From: Aliishimia ponticola | Lineage (GTDB): Bacteria > Pseudomonadota > Alphaproteobacteria > Rhodobacterales > Rhodobacteraceae | Length of the DNA stretch: 64,000 bases | Reading direction: 5' to 3' | NCBI RefSeq assembly: GCF_004803475.1 | Contig: NZ_SRKY01000004.1 | Coordinates: 310,001-374,000 of the forward strand | Shown here: one piece after another, positions 7,616 to 16,492 of the stretch | How the letters are laid out: each line of letters starts with the position of its first letter | Position numbering within the stretch: position 1 is the first letter of the stretch | Notes under the pieces: model-generated | Told to the model about the DNA's origin: nothing | The model's database searches: none | The model's input: the letters and a program-made list of their open reading frames with translations, nothing else | Made by a program: the position numbers and the translations under genes

Positions 7616-8749
7616 ATGACTGATGACGTCAAGATCAACCGTGGCCTTATGGGCATCTATTTCGACCGCTCCGGTGTCAGCCATATTGATGGAGCCAAAG
7701 GCGAACTGAGCTACCGTGGATATTCGATCCATGACCTTGCGACCCACGGCACGTTCGAAGAGGTCTGCTACCTGCTGCTGCGTGGCGAGCTTCCGTCCGC
7801 CGATGAACTGGCCACGTTCGACGCCAAGCTGAAGGCGAACCGGTCGGTGCCCGACGCCGTTCTGGACATCATCGCCGCCTGCAAGGATGGGCATCCGATG
7901 GACGTGCTGCGCACAGCGGTATCCGCGCTGGCGGCCCTGGACGCGGACAGCCAGAAGGTGGGCGAAGATGCGTTCATCGAGAACGGGATCAAACTGACCG
8001 CGCAAGTCCCGACACTGATCGCGGCGCATGAGGCCATTCGCAACGGGCGCGCGCCGGTACAGCCGCATGCGGACCTGTCCCATGCGGGCAACTGGCTGTG
8101 GATGCTCAAGGGTGAGAAACCCTCGGAAGATGCGGCGCGGCTGGCGGATGTCGATTTCATTCTGCACGCAGAGCACGGCAGCAACGCCTCCAGCTTTGCG
8201 GCCCGCGTCACCGTCGGAACGGAAGCGAACCTGCACGGCGCTATCGTCACGGCGCTGTCCACCCTTGCCGGTCCGGCTCATGGCGGCGCAGCCGAGGACG
8301 TGATGAAAATGGTGCAGGAGATCGGCACCCCCGACAATGCCGCCGCCTATGTCAAAGCCAAGCGCAAGAACCGCGAGCCGGTCACAGGTTTCGGCCACCG
8401 TGTCTACCGCGCCGAAGACCCGCGCGCGCGGCATATGCGCGAAGGCGTGCGCAAGCTGGGCGAAGAGATGGGCGCGCCGGAATGGTATGAGATCCTGCAA
8501 GGTGTGGTCGAGGCGATGTCGCCCTATGCCCGCCACGGGCTCAACGTGAATGTCGATTTCTATTCCGGCGTCATCTACCAGTTGCACGGCATTCCGATGG
8601 ACCTTTACGTGCCGATCTTTGCCATTGGGCGGATGCCGGGCTGGGTGATCCAATGCGTCGAACAGCAGCGGCAGAACATTCTGATCCGGCCACTCACTCT
8701 CTATAACGGGCCGGATATGCGGAACTGGGTTCCTATCGAAGACCGATAA
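7616..8749 (+). CDS. Citrate synthase family protein (small type I form)
   Basis: A 377-residue citrate/2-methylcitrate synthase family enzyme condensing an acyl-CoA with oxaloacetate. The catalytic set is present: LHAEHGSNASSF (His187), GPAHGG (His222), GFGHRVYRAEDPRARH (His261) and NVDFYSG (Asp314). The short length and GELSYRGYSIHDLA opening match the small dimeric group (CitZ/PrpC/MmgD-like) rather than the ~430-residue hexameric GltA typical as the housekeeping enzyme of this family. Citrate versus methylcitrate synthase cannot be separated by eye. Flanked by pta and soeABC, it could draw Xsc/Pta-derived acetyl-CoA into the TCA cycle. AAGGAG lies before ATG 7616. Confidence 0.88.
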   Translation: MTDDVKINRGLMGIYFDRSGVSHIDGAKGELSYRGYSIHDLATHGTFEEVCYLLLRGELPSADELATFDAKLKANRSVPDAVLDIIAACKDGHPMDVLRTAVSALAALDADSQKVGEDAFIENGIKLTAQVPTLIAAHEAIRNGRAPVQPHADLSHAGNWLWMLKGEKPSEDAARLADVDFILHAEHGSNASSFAARVTVGTEANLHGAIVTALSTLAGPAHGGAAEDVMKMVQEIGTPDNAAAYVKAKRKNREPVTGFGHRVYRAEDPRARHMREGVRKLGEEMGAPEWYEILQGVVEAMSPYARHGLNVNVDFYSGVIYQLHGIPMDLYVPIFAIGRMPGWVIQCVEQQRQNILIRPLTLYNGPDMRNWVPIEDR

Positions 8750-8836
8750 GTTTCCACCAATACGAGCAAAAGCAAAACACTGTTTTCATTTTGGAAAAAA
8801 TCAGGAAACATCTGTGAGCTTCCCAGGAGGATTTGA

Positions 8837-11656
8837 ATGGCACGCGCTCAACCGACACTAGACCTGTCTCCGAAAGTGTCCGACGAGGTGCGCAAAACCA
8901 CCTGCTACATGTGCGCCTGCCGCTGCGGCCTGAACGTGCACATGAAGGATGGCAAGGTCGCTTATATCGAAGGCAACCGCGATCACCCTGTGAACAAGGG
9001 CGTGCTGTGCGCCAAAGGCAGCGCCGGGATCATGCAGCACAACGCGCCATCCCGCCTGCGCGCACCGCTTAAACGGGTCGGGCCGCGCGGATCGGGTGAG
9101 TTCGAGGAAATCACCTGGGACGAAGCGCTGAGCATTGCCACAGACTGGCTGGGCCCGCTGCGCGAGAAACAGCCGGAAAAGCTGGCCTTCTTCACCGGGC
9201 GCGACCAGTCGCAAAGCTTCACCTCTTACTGGGCGCAGAACTTCGGCACTCCGAATTATGCGGCGCATGGCGGCTTTTGTTCGGTGAATATGGCGACCGC
9301 GGGCATCTACACGATGGGCGGAGCGTTCTGGGAATTCGGTCAGCCGGACTGGGATCACACCAAGCTGTTCATGATTTTCGGCGTGGCCGAAGATCACGAC
9401 AGCAATCCAATCAAGATCGGCATCGGCAAGCTCAAGTCGCGCGGCGGGCGGGTGATTGCGGTGAACCCGATCCGCACCGGGTATAACGCGGTTGCGGATG
9501 ACTGGGTCGGCATCACGCCCGGAACGGACGGGCTGTTCATCCTGTCGATGATCCATGTGCTGCTTAAATCCGGCAAGATCGACCTGGACTATCTGGCGCG
9601 TTTCACCAACGCGCCGGTGCTCGTCAATGCCAACACCGACAGCGGCGATCATGGGATGCTGATGCGGGATCAGGCCGGCAAGGAGTTGGTGATCGACCGG
9701 CGGACTGGCAAACCCGCACCATTTGACCGCAAGGGCGTGCAACCGGACCTGTCCGCGCAATGGCGGCATGGCGGTTACACACATAAGACGGTGATGAACC
9801 TGATGGTCGAGAAATACCTCGACCCGCAATATGCACCCGAAGCGGTGGCCGAACAGTGCGGCATCCCGGCGGAGCGTATTCGCGCCATCGCCAGCGAGCT
9901 TGCGAAGACGGCGTTTGACCAGTCCTTCGAGATCGCGCAGCCTTGGACGGATTTCCGGGGCGAACGGCACGAAACCATGCGGGGGCGTCCGGTGTCCTTC
10001 CACGCGATGCGCGGGATTTCGGCACATGCTAATGGCTTTCAAACCTGCCGGGCCCTGCACCTGCTGCAAATTCTTCTGGGCACTGTCGAAGTTCCCGGCG
10101 GCTTCCGGTTCAAACCGCCCTACCCCAAACCCGCCACCGCGCATCCCAAGCCCCATTCGGGCGTGACCCCCAATGCACCGCTGGACGGGCCGCATCTGGG
10201 CTTTGTGCAAGGGCCAGAGGATTTGGCCCTGAAGCCGGATGGTACGGCGGTTCGGATCGACAAGGCGTTTTCTTGGGAAAACCCGTTGTCGGCACATGGG
10301 CTGATGCACATGGTCATCTCCAACGCTCATGCGGGCGATCCTTATAAGATCGACACGCTGATGATGTATATGGCGAATATGTCGTGGAATTCCTCGATGA
10401 ACACGTCTGGCGTGATCGAGATGCTGACCGACACGGACGTGACCGGCGATTACATCATTCCGCGGATTATCTATTCGGATGCGTATAGTTCTGAAATGGT
10501 CGCCTATGCCGATCTGGTCTTGCCGGATACCACCTATCTGGAAAGGTTCGACTGTATCTCTTTGCTGGACCGCCCGATCAGTGAAGCCGATGCTGCCGCC
10601 GATGCAATCCGTTGGCCGGTGGTAGAACCGGACCGCGATGTGCGCGGGTTCCAGTCCGTTCTATGCGAGCTTGGCGCGCGGCTGAATCTGCCCGGTTTCG
10701 TGAACGCGGACGGCTCTGCCAAATATAGCGACTATGCCGATTACATGGTCAATCACGAACGTAAGCCGGGGATCGGGCCGCTGGCCGGGTATCGGCTGGG
10801 GCCGAACGGGCTGACCTCTGGGCGGGGTGGTGTGAATGACGGGCAGATCGACAATTATATCGCCAATGGCGGGTTCTTTGTCGAACACGTGCCGGACGAC
10901 GCGCAATATTACAAACCGTGGAACACGAGCTATCAGAAATGGGCGGTCGACATGGGCTTTTACGACAGCCCGCAACCCTACCTGTTCTCGCTTTATGCGG
11001 AACCGCTGCGCAAGTTCCAGCGCGCCGCCGAAGGGGTCGGGCCGCATCAACCACCTGAACACCTTCGCGCGCGGCTCAAGCAGGTGATGGACCCGCTGCC
11101 GATCTGGTATCCAGCGGATGACCGTGGCCAGGACGGCTACCCGATCACTGCACTGACGCAACGCCCGATGGCCATGTATCACAGCTGGGGCAGCCAGAAT
11201 GCGTGGCTGCGGCAATTGCACGGGGTGAACCCGCTTTACGTGCCGACCAAGTTGATGCAGCAGCACGGGCTGGCCGATGGGGATTGGGCGCGTGTAACGT
11301 CGCCCCATGGTGAGATAACCGTTCCGGTAATGGAAATGGCCGCCCTGAACGAGAACACGGTCTGGACATGGAACGCGATCGGCAAGCGCAAGGGTGCGTG
11401 GGCCTTGGACGATGACGCCCCCGAGGCGACGAAGGGCTTTCTGCTCAATCACCTGATCCACGAACTTCTGCCGCCCAAAGGCGATGGCCTGCGTTGGGCC
11501 AATTCGGACCCGATCACCGGGCAAGCCGCGTGGTTCGATCTGCGCGTGCAAATCGAAAAAGTGGACGCTCCGCAGCAATCGCAACCGCAATTCGCGCCTC
11601 TTAAATCGCCCGTCCCACAGGCACCTGAGACGCTGGCATGGAAGATCGGCAAATGA
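8837..11656 (+). CDS. soeA: Sulfite dehydrogenase (quinone), molybdopterin catalytic subunit
   Basis: A 939-residue DMSO-reductase-family molybdoenzyme. The N-terminal [4Fe-4S] motif is Cys23-x2-Cys26-x3-Cys30 ... Cys58 (TTCYMCACRC, GVLCAKG), and Cys148 in GGFCSVNMA is a probable Mo ligand as in the polysulfide/sulfite clade. There is no Tat signal, consistent with the cytoplasm-facing SoeA type. With the 4Fe-4S subunit and DmsC-like anchor that follow, it matches SoeABC, which oxidises cytoplasmic sulfite to sulfate and passes electrons to quinone. Position after xsc, which releases sulfite, strongly supports this over a tetrathionate, thiosulfate or polysulfide reductase role. AGGAGG precedes ATG 8837. 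Confidence 0.88.
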   Translation: MARAQPTLDLSPKVSDEVRKTTCYMCACRCGLNVHMKDGKVAYIEGNRDHPVNKGVLCAKGSAGIMQHNAPSRLRAPLKRVGPRGSGEFEEITWDEALSIATDWLGPLREKQPEKLAFFTGRDQSQSFTSYWAQNFGTPNYAAHGGFCSVNMATAGIYTMGGAFWEFGQPDWDHTKLFMIFGVAEDHDSNPIKIGIGKLKSRGGRVIAVNPIRTGYNAVADDWVGITPGTDGLFILSMIHVLLKSGKIDLDYLARFTNAPVLVNANTDSGDHGMLMRDQAGKELVIDRRTGKPAPFDRKGVQPDLSAQWRHGGYTHKTVMNLMVEKYLDPQYAPEAVAEQCGIPAERIRAIASELAKTAFDQSFEIAQPWTDFRGERHETMRGRPVSFHAMRGISAHANGFQTCRALHLLQILLGTVEVPGGFRFKPPYPKPATAHPKPHSGVTPNAPLDGPHLGFVQGPEDLALKPDGTAVRIDKAFSWENPLSAHGLMHMVISNAHAGDPYKIDTLMMYMANMSWNSSMNTSGVIEMLTDTDVTGDYIIPRIIYSDAYSSEMVAYADLVLPDTTYLERFDCISLLDRPISEADAAADAIRWPVVEPDRDVRGFQSVLCELGARLNLPGFVNADGSAKYSDYADYMVNHERKPGIGPLAGYRLGPNGLTSGRGGVNDGQIDNYIANGGFFVEHVPDDAQYYKPWNTSYQKWAVDMGFYDSPQPYLFSLYAEPLRKFQRAAEGVGPHQPPEHLRARLKQVMDPLPIWYPADDRGQDGYPITALTQRPMAMYHSWGSQNAWLRQLHGVNPLYVPTKLMQQHGLADGDWARVTSPHGEITVPVMEMAALNENTVWTWNAIGKRKGAWALDDDAPEATKGFLLNHLIHELLPPKGDGLRWANSDPITGQAAWFDLRVQIEKVDAPQQSQPQFAPLKSPVPQAPETLAWKIGK

Positions 11657-11738
11657 TCCAGATGACCCGCGCCAATCGGCTTGAAAGCGTGCCCACCGGG
11701 CGGCATACGCGAAAGATGCGTCACGGGGAGCGCCACAG

Positions 11739-12485
11739 ATGACAAGTCTTCCGAAACAGACGGACCGCAAGCTGGGTCTGGTCATCGATCTGGATACCTG
11801 TGTCGGCTGTCATGCCTGCGTTATCTCGTGCAAAGGCTGGAACACCGAAAACTACGGCGCGGCGCTGTCCGATACCGACCCGTACGGGGCCGAACCTTCG
11901 GGAACCTTCCTCAACCGTGTGCATAGCTACGAAGTTCAGCCCGCATCCGGGGCGGCGCAACTGGTGCATTTCCCCAAGTCCTGCCTGCATTGCGACAACG
12001 CGCCTTGCGTGACCGTTTGCCCGACGGGGGCGAGCTATAAGCGGGTCGAAGACGGTATCGTTCTGGTCAATGAAAGCGATTGCATTGGCTGCGGGCTGTG
12101 CGCTTGGGCCTGCCCCTATGGCGCGCGCGAACTGGACGCGCTGGAAGGGGTGATGAAGAAATGCACCCTGTGTGTGGACCGGATTTACAACGAAAACCTG
12201 CCGGAAGAGGATCGCGAACCGGCCTGTGTGCGCACTTGCCCGGCGGGCGCGCGGCATTTCGGGGACTTCGCCGATCCTGACAGCAACGTCTCTCGCCTGA
12301 ACCGGGATCGCGGCGGCATCGACCTGATGCCCGAACAGGGCACCAAGCCGGTCAACAAGTACCTGCCCCCCCGCCGCAAGGACCAAACCGCCGAAATCGA
12401 CGTGCTGGCCCCGTTCCTTGAACCCGTCGCCGAGGATGCCAAGGGCTTCATGGCGTGGCTTGATAAAACGCTGGAGAAGTTCTGA
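11739..12485 (+). CDS. soeB: Sulfite dehydrogenase iron-sulfur subunit
   Basis: A 248-residue DmsB/NrfC-type ferredoxin subunit that carries electrons from SoeA to the membrane anchor. Sixteen cysteines form four clusters: Cys21/24/27/31 (CVGCHACVISC), 82/85/90/94 (CLHCDNAPCVTVCP), 115/118/121/125 (CIGCGLCAWACPYGAR) and 142/145/163/167 (CTLCVD...CVRTCPAGA). It lacks a signal peptide, as expected for the cytoplasmic complex. It begins 82 bp after soeA and its stop overlaps the soeC start codon (TGATG), indicating translational coupling. Confidence 0.9.
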   Translation: MTSLPKQTDRKLGLVIDLDTCVGCHACVISCKGWNTENYGAALSDTDPYGAEPSGTFLNRVHSYEVQPASGAAQLVHFPKSCLHCDNAPCVTVCPTGASYKRVEDGIVLVNESDCIGCGLCAWACPYGARELDALEGVMKKCTLCVDRIYNENLPEEDREPACVRTCPAGARHFGDFADPDSNVSRLNRDRGGIDLMPEQGTKPVNKYLPPRRKDQTAEIDVLAPFLEPVAEDAKGFMAWLDKTLEKF

Positions 12486-13357
12486 TGCATCCAGCGCCTT
12501 CGGTCATCATCTTCACGACCCTGTCCGGGCTTGGCTTTGGGCTGCTCACGTTTTTGGGCCTTGGTATGCCGGGCGTCACGGGGTGGACGGCCTTTGCCTT
12601 TTTCACCATCGCCTATCTGCTTGCGGTTGGCGGCCTTGCGGCGTCGACCTTTCACCTTGGCCACCCGGAGCGCGCGTTCAAAGCCTTTACCCAGTGGCGG
12701 ACAAGCTGGCTTTCGCGAGAGGCGTGGGCCTCGGCCGGGGCGTTGCTGGTCATGGCCATCTACGGCTTTCTACTGGTGTTCCACGACACTCGGCTGGCCC
12801 CGCTGGGCTGGCTGGGCGCGGCACTATCGCTGCTTACCGTGTTCACGACGTCGATGATCTACACGCAGCTGCGGACCGTGCCGCGTTGGAACACACCGAT
12901 TACGCCGGTGAAGTTTCTGGCGCTTTCTATCGCGGGCGGCGCGCTGCTGTCCGGCGAGGTGAGCATTGCCATCGTGGCAATCGCCGCCGCCGGTCTTGTG
13001 GTGGTAGCCTCGTGGATTGTGGGCGACACCCGCTTTGCCGAGGCCGGGAGCGACCTTTCCACCGCCACCGGGCTGGGGCGTTTCGGGACCGTGCGCGCGT
13101 TTGAACCGCCTCATACCGGGACCAACTACCTTCTGCGCGAATTCGTCTATGTCGTCGGTCGCAAGCACAGCGCCAAACTGCGCCTGATTGCGCTGCTGTT
13201 GATGGTGGCGCTGCCAGTCATCGCGCTGGCGCTGCCCTTCAACCACATATTCGCCGCCGTCGCCGTGCTGTCGCATCTGGTTGGCGTCTTCGTGGCGCGC
13301 TGGCTGTTTTTCGCGGAAGCCGAGCATGTGGTCGGCCTGTATTACGGCAAACGCTAA
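12485..13357 (+). CDS. soeC: Sulfite dehydrogenase membrane anchor (DmsC/NrfD-like)
   Basis: A 290-residue polytopic membrane protein with about eight hydrophobic segments, of the DmsC family, which anchors the SoeAB dimer and delivers electrons to the quinone pool. GGLAASTFHLGHPERAFKAF near residues 55-72 and SWLSREAWASAG just after are typical DmsC stretches. ATG 12485 shares its A with the soeB TGA. No terminator is apparent in the ~125 bp before the next gene. Confidence 0.88.
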   Translation: MHPAPSVIIFTTLSGLGFGLLTFLGLGMPGVTGWTAFAFFTIAYLLAVGGLAASTFHLGHPERAFKAFTQWRTSWLSREAWASAGALLVMAIYGFLLVFHDTRLAPLGWLGAALSLLTVFTTSMIYTQLRTVPRWNTPITPVKFLALSIAGGALLSGEVSIAIVAIAAAGLVVVASWIVGDTRFAEAGSDLSTATGLGRFGTVRAFEPPHTGTNYLLREFVYVVGRKHSAKLRLIALLLMVALPVIALALPFNHIFAAVAVLSHLVGVFVARWLFFAEAEHVVGLYYGKR

Positions 13358-13399
13358 GTAAAAAATGCGCGAATAGACGCCGATTGCGTGATTCTCCCC

Positions 13400-13427
13400 T
13401 TAGACGCGGGGGGCGCGACCCTATATT
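13400..13427 (+). promoter_or_regulatory. Possible sigma70-type promoter of the OmpA-like gene
   Basis: TTAGAC (13400-13405) and TATATT (13422-13427) are separated by 16 bp, about 57 bp before the gene start, in the soeC-lipoprotein gap. The match is only approximate. Confidence 0.3.
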
Positions 13428-13483
13428 CTGTGCGCATCACGACGCCCTGCTCGAACAGGGACGCAATTTGGAAGGCAGTACAG

Positions 13484-14149
13484 ATGACCTTAGCTAAAAT
13501 TCCTGCGACGCTCGCCTTTGGCGGCATTCTCGCACTTTCGGCGTGTACCGATCCCGGAGCGTTGAACGATCCTGATTATGACAAAACCCGCCAAGGTGCG
13601 CTTTTGGGCGCTGGTATCGGCGCGGCCGTCGGTGCAATCACCGCGCCGGGCAGCAAACGCGGCGAGAACGCGATCAAAGGCGCGATCATCGGCGGCACGG
13701 CGGGCGGCATCATCGGCAACAAGCTCGATGCTCAGGAAGCGGACCTGCGCCAGTCGATCAACAACGACAATGTTCAAATCCAGAACACTGGCGACCGGCT
13801 GATCGTGACCCTGCCGCAGGACATCCTGTTCACGACTGACAGTTTCGCGGTTCGCCCGGATTTGACGCGCGATCTCCAGGCGGTGGCGGGCAACTTGCAA
13901 GCCTACCCAGACAGCACGATCCAGATCATCGGCCACACCGATAGCGATGGCGATGCGTCCTATAACCAAGGCCTGTCCGAGCGCCGCGCCAATGCTGTGG
14001 CGGATGTGCTGCGCAACGCGGGCGTGCCGTTCAGCCGCATTCAGACCTATGGTCGCGGCGAATCCCAACCCAAGGCATCGAACCTGACGCCCGAGGGCAA
14101 AGCACAGAACCGCCGGGTAGAAATCGTGATCCTGCCCACGGCGAGCTAA
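13484..14149 (+). CDS. OmpA-family lipoprotein with glycine-zipper segment
   Basis: A 221-residue outer-membrane lipoprotein. The N-terminal signal ends in a lipobox (LALSAC, Cys at ~21). A glycine-zipper region follows (GALLGAGIGAAVGAI and GAIIGGTAGGIIGNKLD, about 43-85), then a C-terminal OmpA domain that binds peptidoglycan: IIGHTDSDGDASYNQGLSERRANAV and GRGESQPKASNLTPEGKAQNRRVEI. This is the YiaD-like architecture. ATG 13484 has a GGAAGG site 9 bp upstream and begins the signal peptide exactly; the frame stays open to 13388 but without a plausible start signal. Confidence 0.88.
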   Translation: MTLAKIPATLAFGGILALSACTDPGALNDPDYDKTRQGALLGAGIGAAVGAITAPGSKRGENAIKGAIIGGTAGGIIGNKLDAQEADLRQSINNDNVQIQNTGDRLIVTLPQDILFTTDSFAVRPDLTRDLQAVAGNLQAYPDSTIQIIGHTDSDGDASYNQGLSERRANAVADVLRNAGVPFSRIQTYGRGESQPKASNLTPEGKAQNRRVEIVILPTAS

Positions 14150-14161
14150 CGCAAATGCAGG

Positions 14162-14185
14162 CGGGCTGTGCACTGGTGCAGCCCG
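14162..14185 (+). terminator. Hairpin after the OmpA-like gene
   Basis: CGGGCTG (14162-14168) pairs with CAGCCCG (14179-14185) 12 bp after the stop, followed by a pyrimidine-rich TTCTCCCCTT tract. It is a plausible but weak intrinsic terminator. Confidence 0.45.
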
Positions 14186-14253
14186 TTCTCCCCTTGCCCT
14201 TTCGCGTGTGACGCCCAAATCTTTGCGCAACACGCTGTTTGAAAGGGCACGAT

Positions 14254-14796
14254 ATGAGCACGCTTACACTGGTCGGAATTTCCGGATCCTTGCGCGAGGA
14301 TTCCGTCAACACGAAGCTGATGCGAGAAGCCGCCCGCCTGTTCGGCAGTGCGGATTTCATCGAAGCGGATATCGAATTTCCCCTGTATAATGGCGACGTC
14401 GAGGCATCCGAAGGCGTCCCGGCCAAGGTGCAGGCGGCGTCCGACCTGATCGGCCGGGCAGATGCGGTCATCATCTCGACCCCGGAATACAACAAGGGGC
14501 CGTCGGGCGTACTGAAGAACGCGCTGGATTGGATCAGCCGGACCGAGGGGAACCCATGGCTCGACAAGCCCGTTGCCGTCATGAGCGCCGCCGCAGGGCG
14601 CGCCGGTGGCGAGCGCGCGCAGATGATCCTGCGCGGCTTCATGGTGCCGTTTCGCCCCCGCATCCTGCAAGGGCCGGAAATCCACTTGGCGGGCGCTGCG
14701 GGTCAGTTTGACGAAACAGGCACGCTGACGGGCGAAATCTATGTCAAGGAACTGACCGCGCTGATGACGCAATTGCGCGCCATGACAGGGCAGTAA
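14254..14796 (+). CDS. NAD(P)H-dependent FMN reductase
   Basis: A 180-residue flavodoxin-fold reductase of the NADPH-dependent FMN reductase/azoreductase family. The FMN phosphate loop GISGSLREDSVNTKL is at residues 8-22 and the isoalloxazine-contacting STPEYNKGPSGVLKNALDW at about 78-96. It likely reduces quinones, flavins or azo compounds in the cytoplasm; the substrate is not inferable. ATG 14254 was chosen for the GAAAGGG upstream. Confidence 0.85.
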   Translation: MSTLTLVGISGSLREDSVNTKLMREAARLFGSADFIEADIEFPLYNGDVEASEGVPAKVQAASDLIGRADAVIISTPEYNKGPSGVLKNALDWISRTEGNPWLDKPVAVMSAAAGRAGGERAQMILRGFMVPFRPRILQGPEIHLAGAAGQFDETGTLTGEIYVKELTALMTQLRAMTGQ

Positions 14797-14818
14797 CGAC
14801 AGTCGATACCCCAGCCCG

Positions 14819-15196
14819 TCAGACGGGATGGGCCACTTCGATCAAATTGCCATCGGGGTCACGAAGATAGAGCGACTGGATCGGCCCGGTGGCTCCGGTT
14901 CGTGCAACCGGGCCTAACTCTATCGCCACGCCAAGCGTCGCCAGATGCGCTTTCCATGCGTCCAGCGGGTGATCCGTCAGAAAGCACAAGTCTGCCGTGC
15001 CCGGACCGGGCTGCGCGGCCTTCGGGTCAAATTCATGCCCGGCGCGGTGCAGGTTGATTTTCTGCATTCCGAACTTCAACGCCCAGCGCGTTGTGCCATC
15101 CGCAGCCTCGAAGCTTTCCCCCTGCATCCCAAGAACAGCTTCATAGAACCGGAGCGTCGCGGTGATATCCGACACCGTCAAAACAAGGTGATCCAT
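14819..15196 (-). CDS. VOC-family (glyoxalase/dioxygenase fold) protein
   Basis: A 125-residue single-domain vicinal-oxygen-chelate protein. The N-terminal MDHLVLTVSDITATLRFYEAVLGM and C-terminal IQSLYLRDPDGNLIEVAHP are the classic ends of the paired beta-alpha-beta-beta-beta modules, and the His of DHLVL and the Glu of LIEVA are the usual metal ligands. Residues before Met at 15196 in the longer frame (to 15304) look non-domain, so I start at 15196. It is divergent from the hydratase gene. The substrate is unknown. Confidence 0.8.
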   Translation of the reverse strand: MDHLVLTVSDITATLRFYEAVLGMQGESFEAADGTTRWALKFGMQKINLHRAGHEFDPKAAQPGPGTADLCFLTDHPLDAWKAHLATLGVAIELGPVARTGATGPIQSLYLRDPDGNLIEVAHPV

Positions 15197-15271
15197 GCGC
15201 GTGACACTGGGGGTTGCGGCACGTGGCGTTTTGGATTGTCGCATCATGCGGGACTGCCTTATCACTACCCC

Positions 15272-16078
15272 ATGACAGATGACGCAAACCCCTCCTTCCG
15301 TCAAACCGACATGCTGGACCCGGCGCGCGCGCAGGCGATGCAGGCCACGTTGGGCTATATGCCGTCACTCGTGGCGGGGAACCCGCTGCCGCCGTTCTTT
15401 CACCAGCTGTATTTCTGGACCCCTTTGCCGCCGCAAATGCTGGGGCGCGACGGACATCCGGCCCGAGGACAGGGCGTCATCCCCGACATGGGCCTACCCC
15501 GGCGTATGTGGGCAGGCGGGCGTCTGTCATTTTACGAACCCCTGCGCCTTGGGCAAAACGCCGATTGCACCACCCGTTTGGTCAGCGCCACGCGGAAGGA
15601 AGGCAAAACAGGCCCGCTGGGAATTGTCGGCATTCGGCTGGATTATCAGCAAAAAGGCAAGCTGTGCCTGACCGAAGAACGCGACCTGATCTATCGCAAT
15701 GATCCTTCGCCGGACGCCCCCACGCATGTGCCCCCCAAGGCGCCTGTTGACGCCGAGGAAGAAGTCCCCCTGCGCTTCGACAGCACACTGCTGTTCCGCT
15801 ACTCGGCGCTCACGTTCAACGGCCACCGGATTCACTATGATCTGGACTATGCCAAGGGCGTAGAAGGCTATGATGGGCTGGTTGTGCACGGACCACTGCT
15901 TGCACAGCACCTGATGCTGCTGGCTACGGCGGAGTTCGGGCGGCTGAAATCCTTCCAGTTCCGCGCCACGGCTCCGCTGATGCATTTTGAAGAGGCGACT
16001 GCCTGCCGCGCGGGGTCGAAGCTGTGGGTTCGCGGGCCGGATGGACGCCTGTGTATGGAGGCCGAAGCCGCAGCCTAA
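15272..16078 (+). CDS. HTD2/MaoC-like hotdog dehydratase (mesaconyl-C4/itaconyl-CoA hydratase-like)
   Basis: A 268-residue protein of the FAS1-like dehydratase type, a double-hotdog fold acting on enoyl-CoA or hydroxyacyl-CoA esters. The N-terminal half carries GHPARGQGVIPDMGLPRRMWAGG and the C-terminal half the hydratase-type FRYSALTFNGHRIHYDLDYAKGVEGYDGLVVHGPL, where the Asn/His of TFNGHRIHYD are the probable catalytic residues. Closest recognisable relatives are mesaconyl-C4-CoA hydratase and itaconyl-CoA hydratase; alphaproteobacteria often carry it as a stand-alone gene. ATG 15272 was selected since the earlier frame overlaps the VOC gene antisense. Confidence 0.75.
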   Translation: MTDDANPSFRQTDMLDPARAQAMQATLGYMPSLVAGNPLPPFFHQLYFWTPLPPQMLGRDGHPARGQGVIPDMGLPRRMWAGGRLSFYEPLRLGQNADCTTRLVSATRKEGKTGPLGIVGIRLDYQQKGKLCLTEERDLIYRNDPSPDAPTHVPPKAPVDAEEEVPLRFDSTLLFRYSALTFNGHRIHYDLDYAKGVEGYDGLVVHGPLLAQHLMLLATAEFGRLKSFQFRATAPLMHFEEATACRAGSKLWVRGPDGRLCMEAEAAA

Positions 16079-16222
16079 TCGCGCGACGCAATCCAGATCC
16101 GCCGGCCTGATGCGATCTGCGTGGCCACCATGGTAGTTTGAATTTGAAGCAGATTCCGAGCCGGCCTTCAGGTGCCGCTAACGAAGCACAGCTAGCTTAT
16201 TGGAAGGTTAGTATGAGTCTGT

Positions 16223-16492
16223 GTGATGTTGATCGAGTTGAACGGATTGAGTTTCCATTTGGTGCTGCGGGCCTCCAAACGCAGGGCCGGTCTGGTGGCA
16301 GATATCGTGGACGAGGCCTTTATGTGTGAACCGCGCTCGCGCCCGGCGCTGCATTGGCAGGACGTGACGGCCCTGATCGAAAGCTATGCCGGGATCAAAC
16401 CGACACCGCGGATCGAACGGGCCATTCAACGGCTGTTTCTGTCGTGCGCCAGCAGCTTTAAAACCCGGCCAAATACGCTCGTTTCCTCTTAG
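16223..16492 (+). CDS. Possible small hypothetical protein
   Basis: An 89-residue frame in the ~590 bp stretch between the hydratase and sulfotransferase genes. From about residue 22 it has strongly GC-biased third codon positions and protein-like composition (GLVADIVDEAF, HWQDVTALIESYAGIKPTPRIERAIQRL). The only good ribosome site nearby (GGAAGG around 16201-16206) fits an ATG at 16213 in a different frame, so this may be a remnant, a frameshifted gene or chance. No family is recognised. The rest of the stretch (16079-16222 and 16493-16668) shows no gene. Confidence 0.3.
   Translation: MMLIELNGLSFHLVLRASKRRAGLVADIVDEAFMCEPRSRPALHWQDVTALIESYAGIKPTPRIERAIQRLFLSCASSFKTRPNTLVSS

Noticed and set aside
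8837-13357. Tetrathionate, thiosulfate or polysulfide reductase complex
   Set aside because: Related subunit set, but absence of a Tat signal and location beside xsc favour the cytoplasmic sulfite-oxidising SoeABC.
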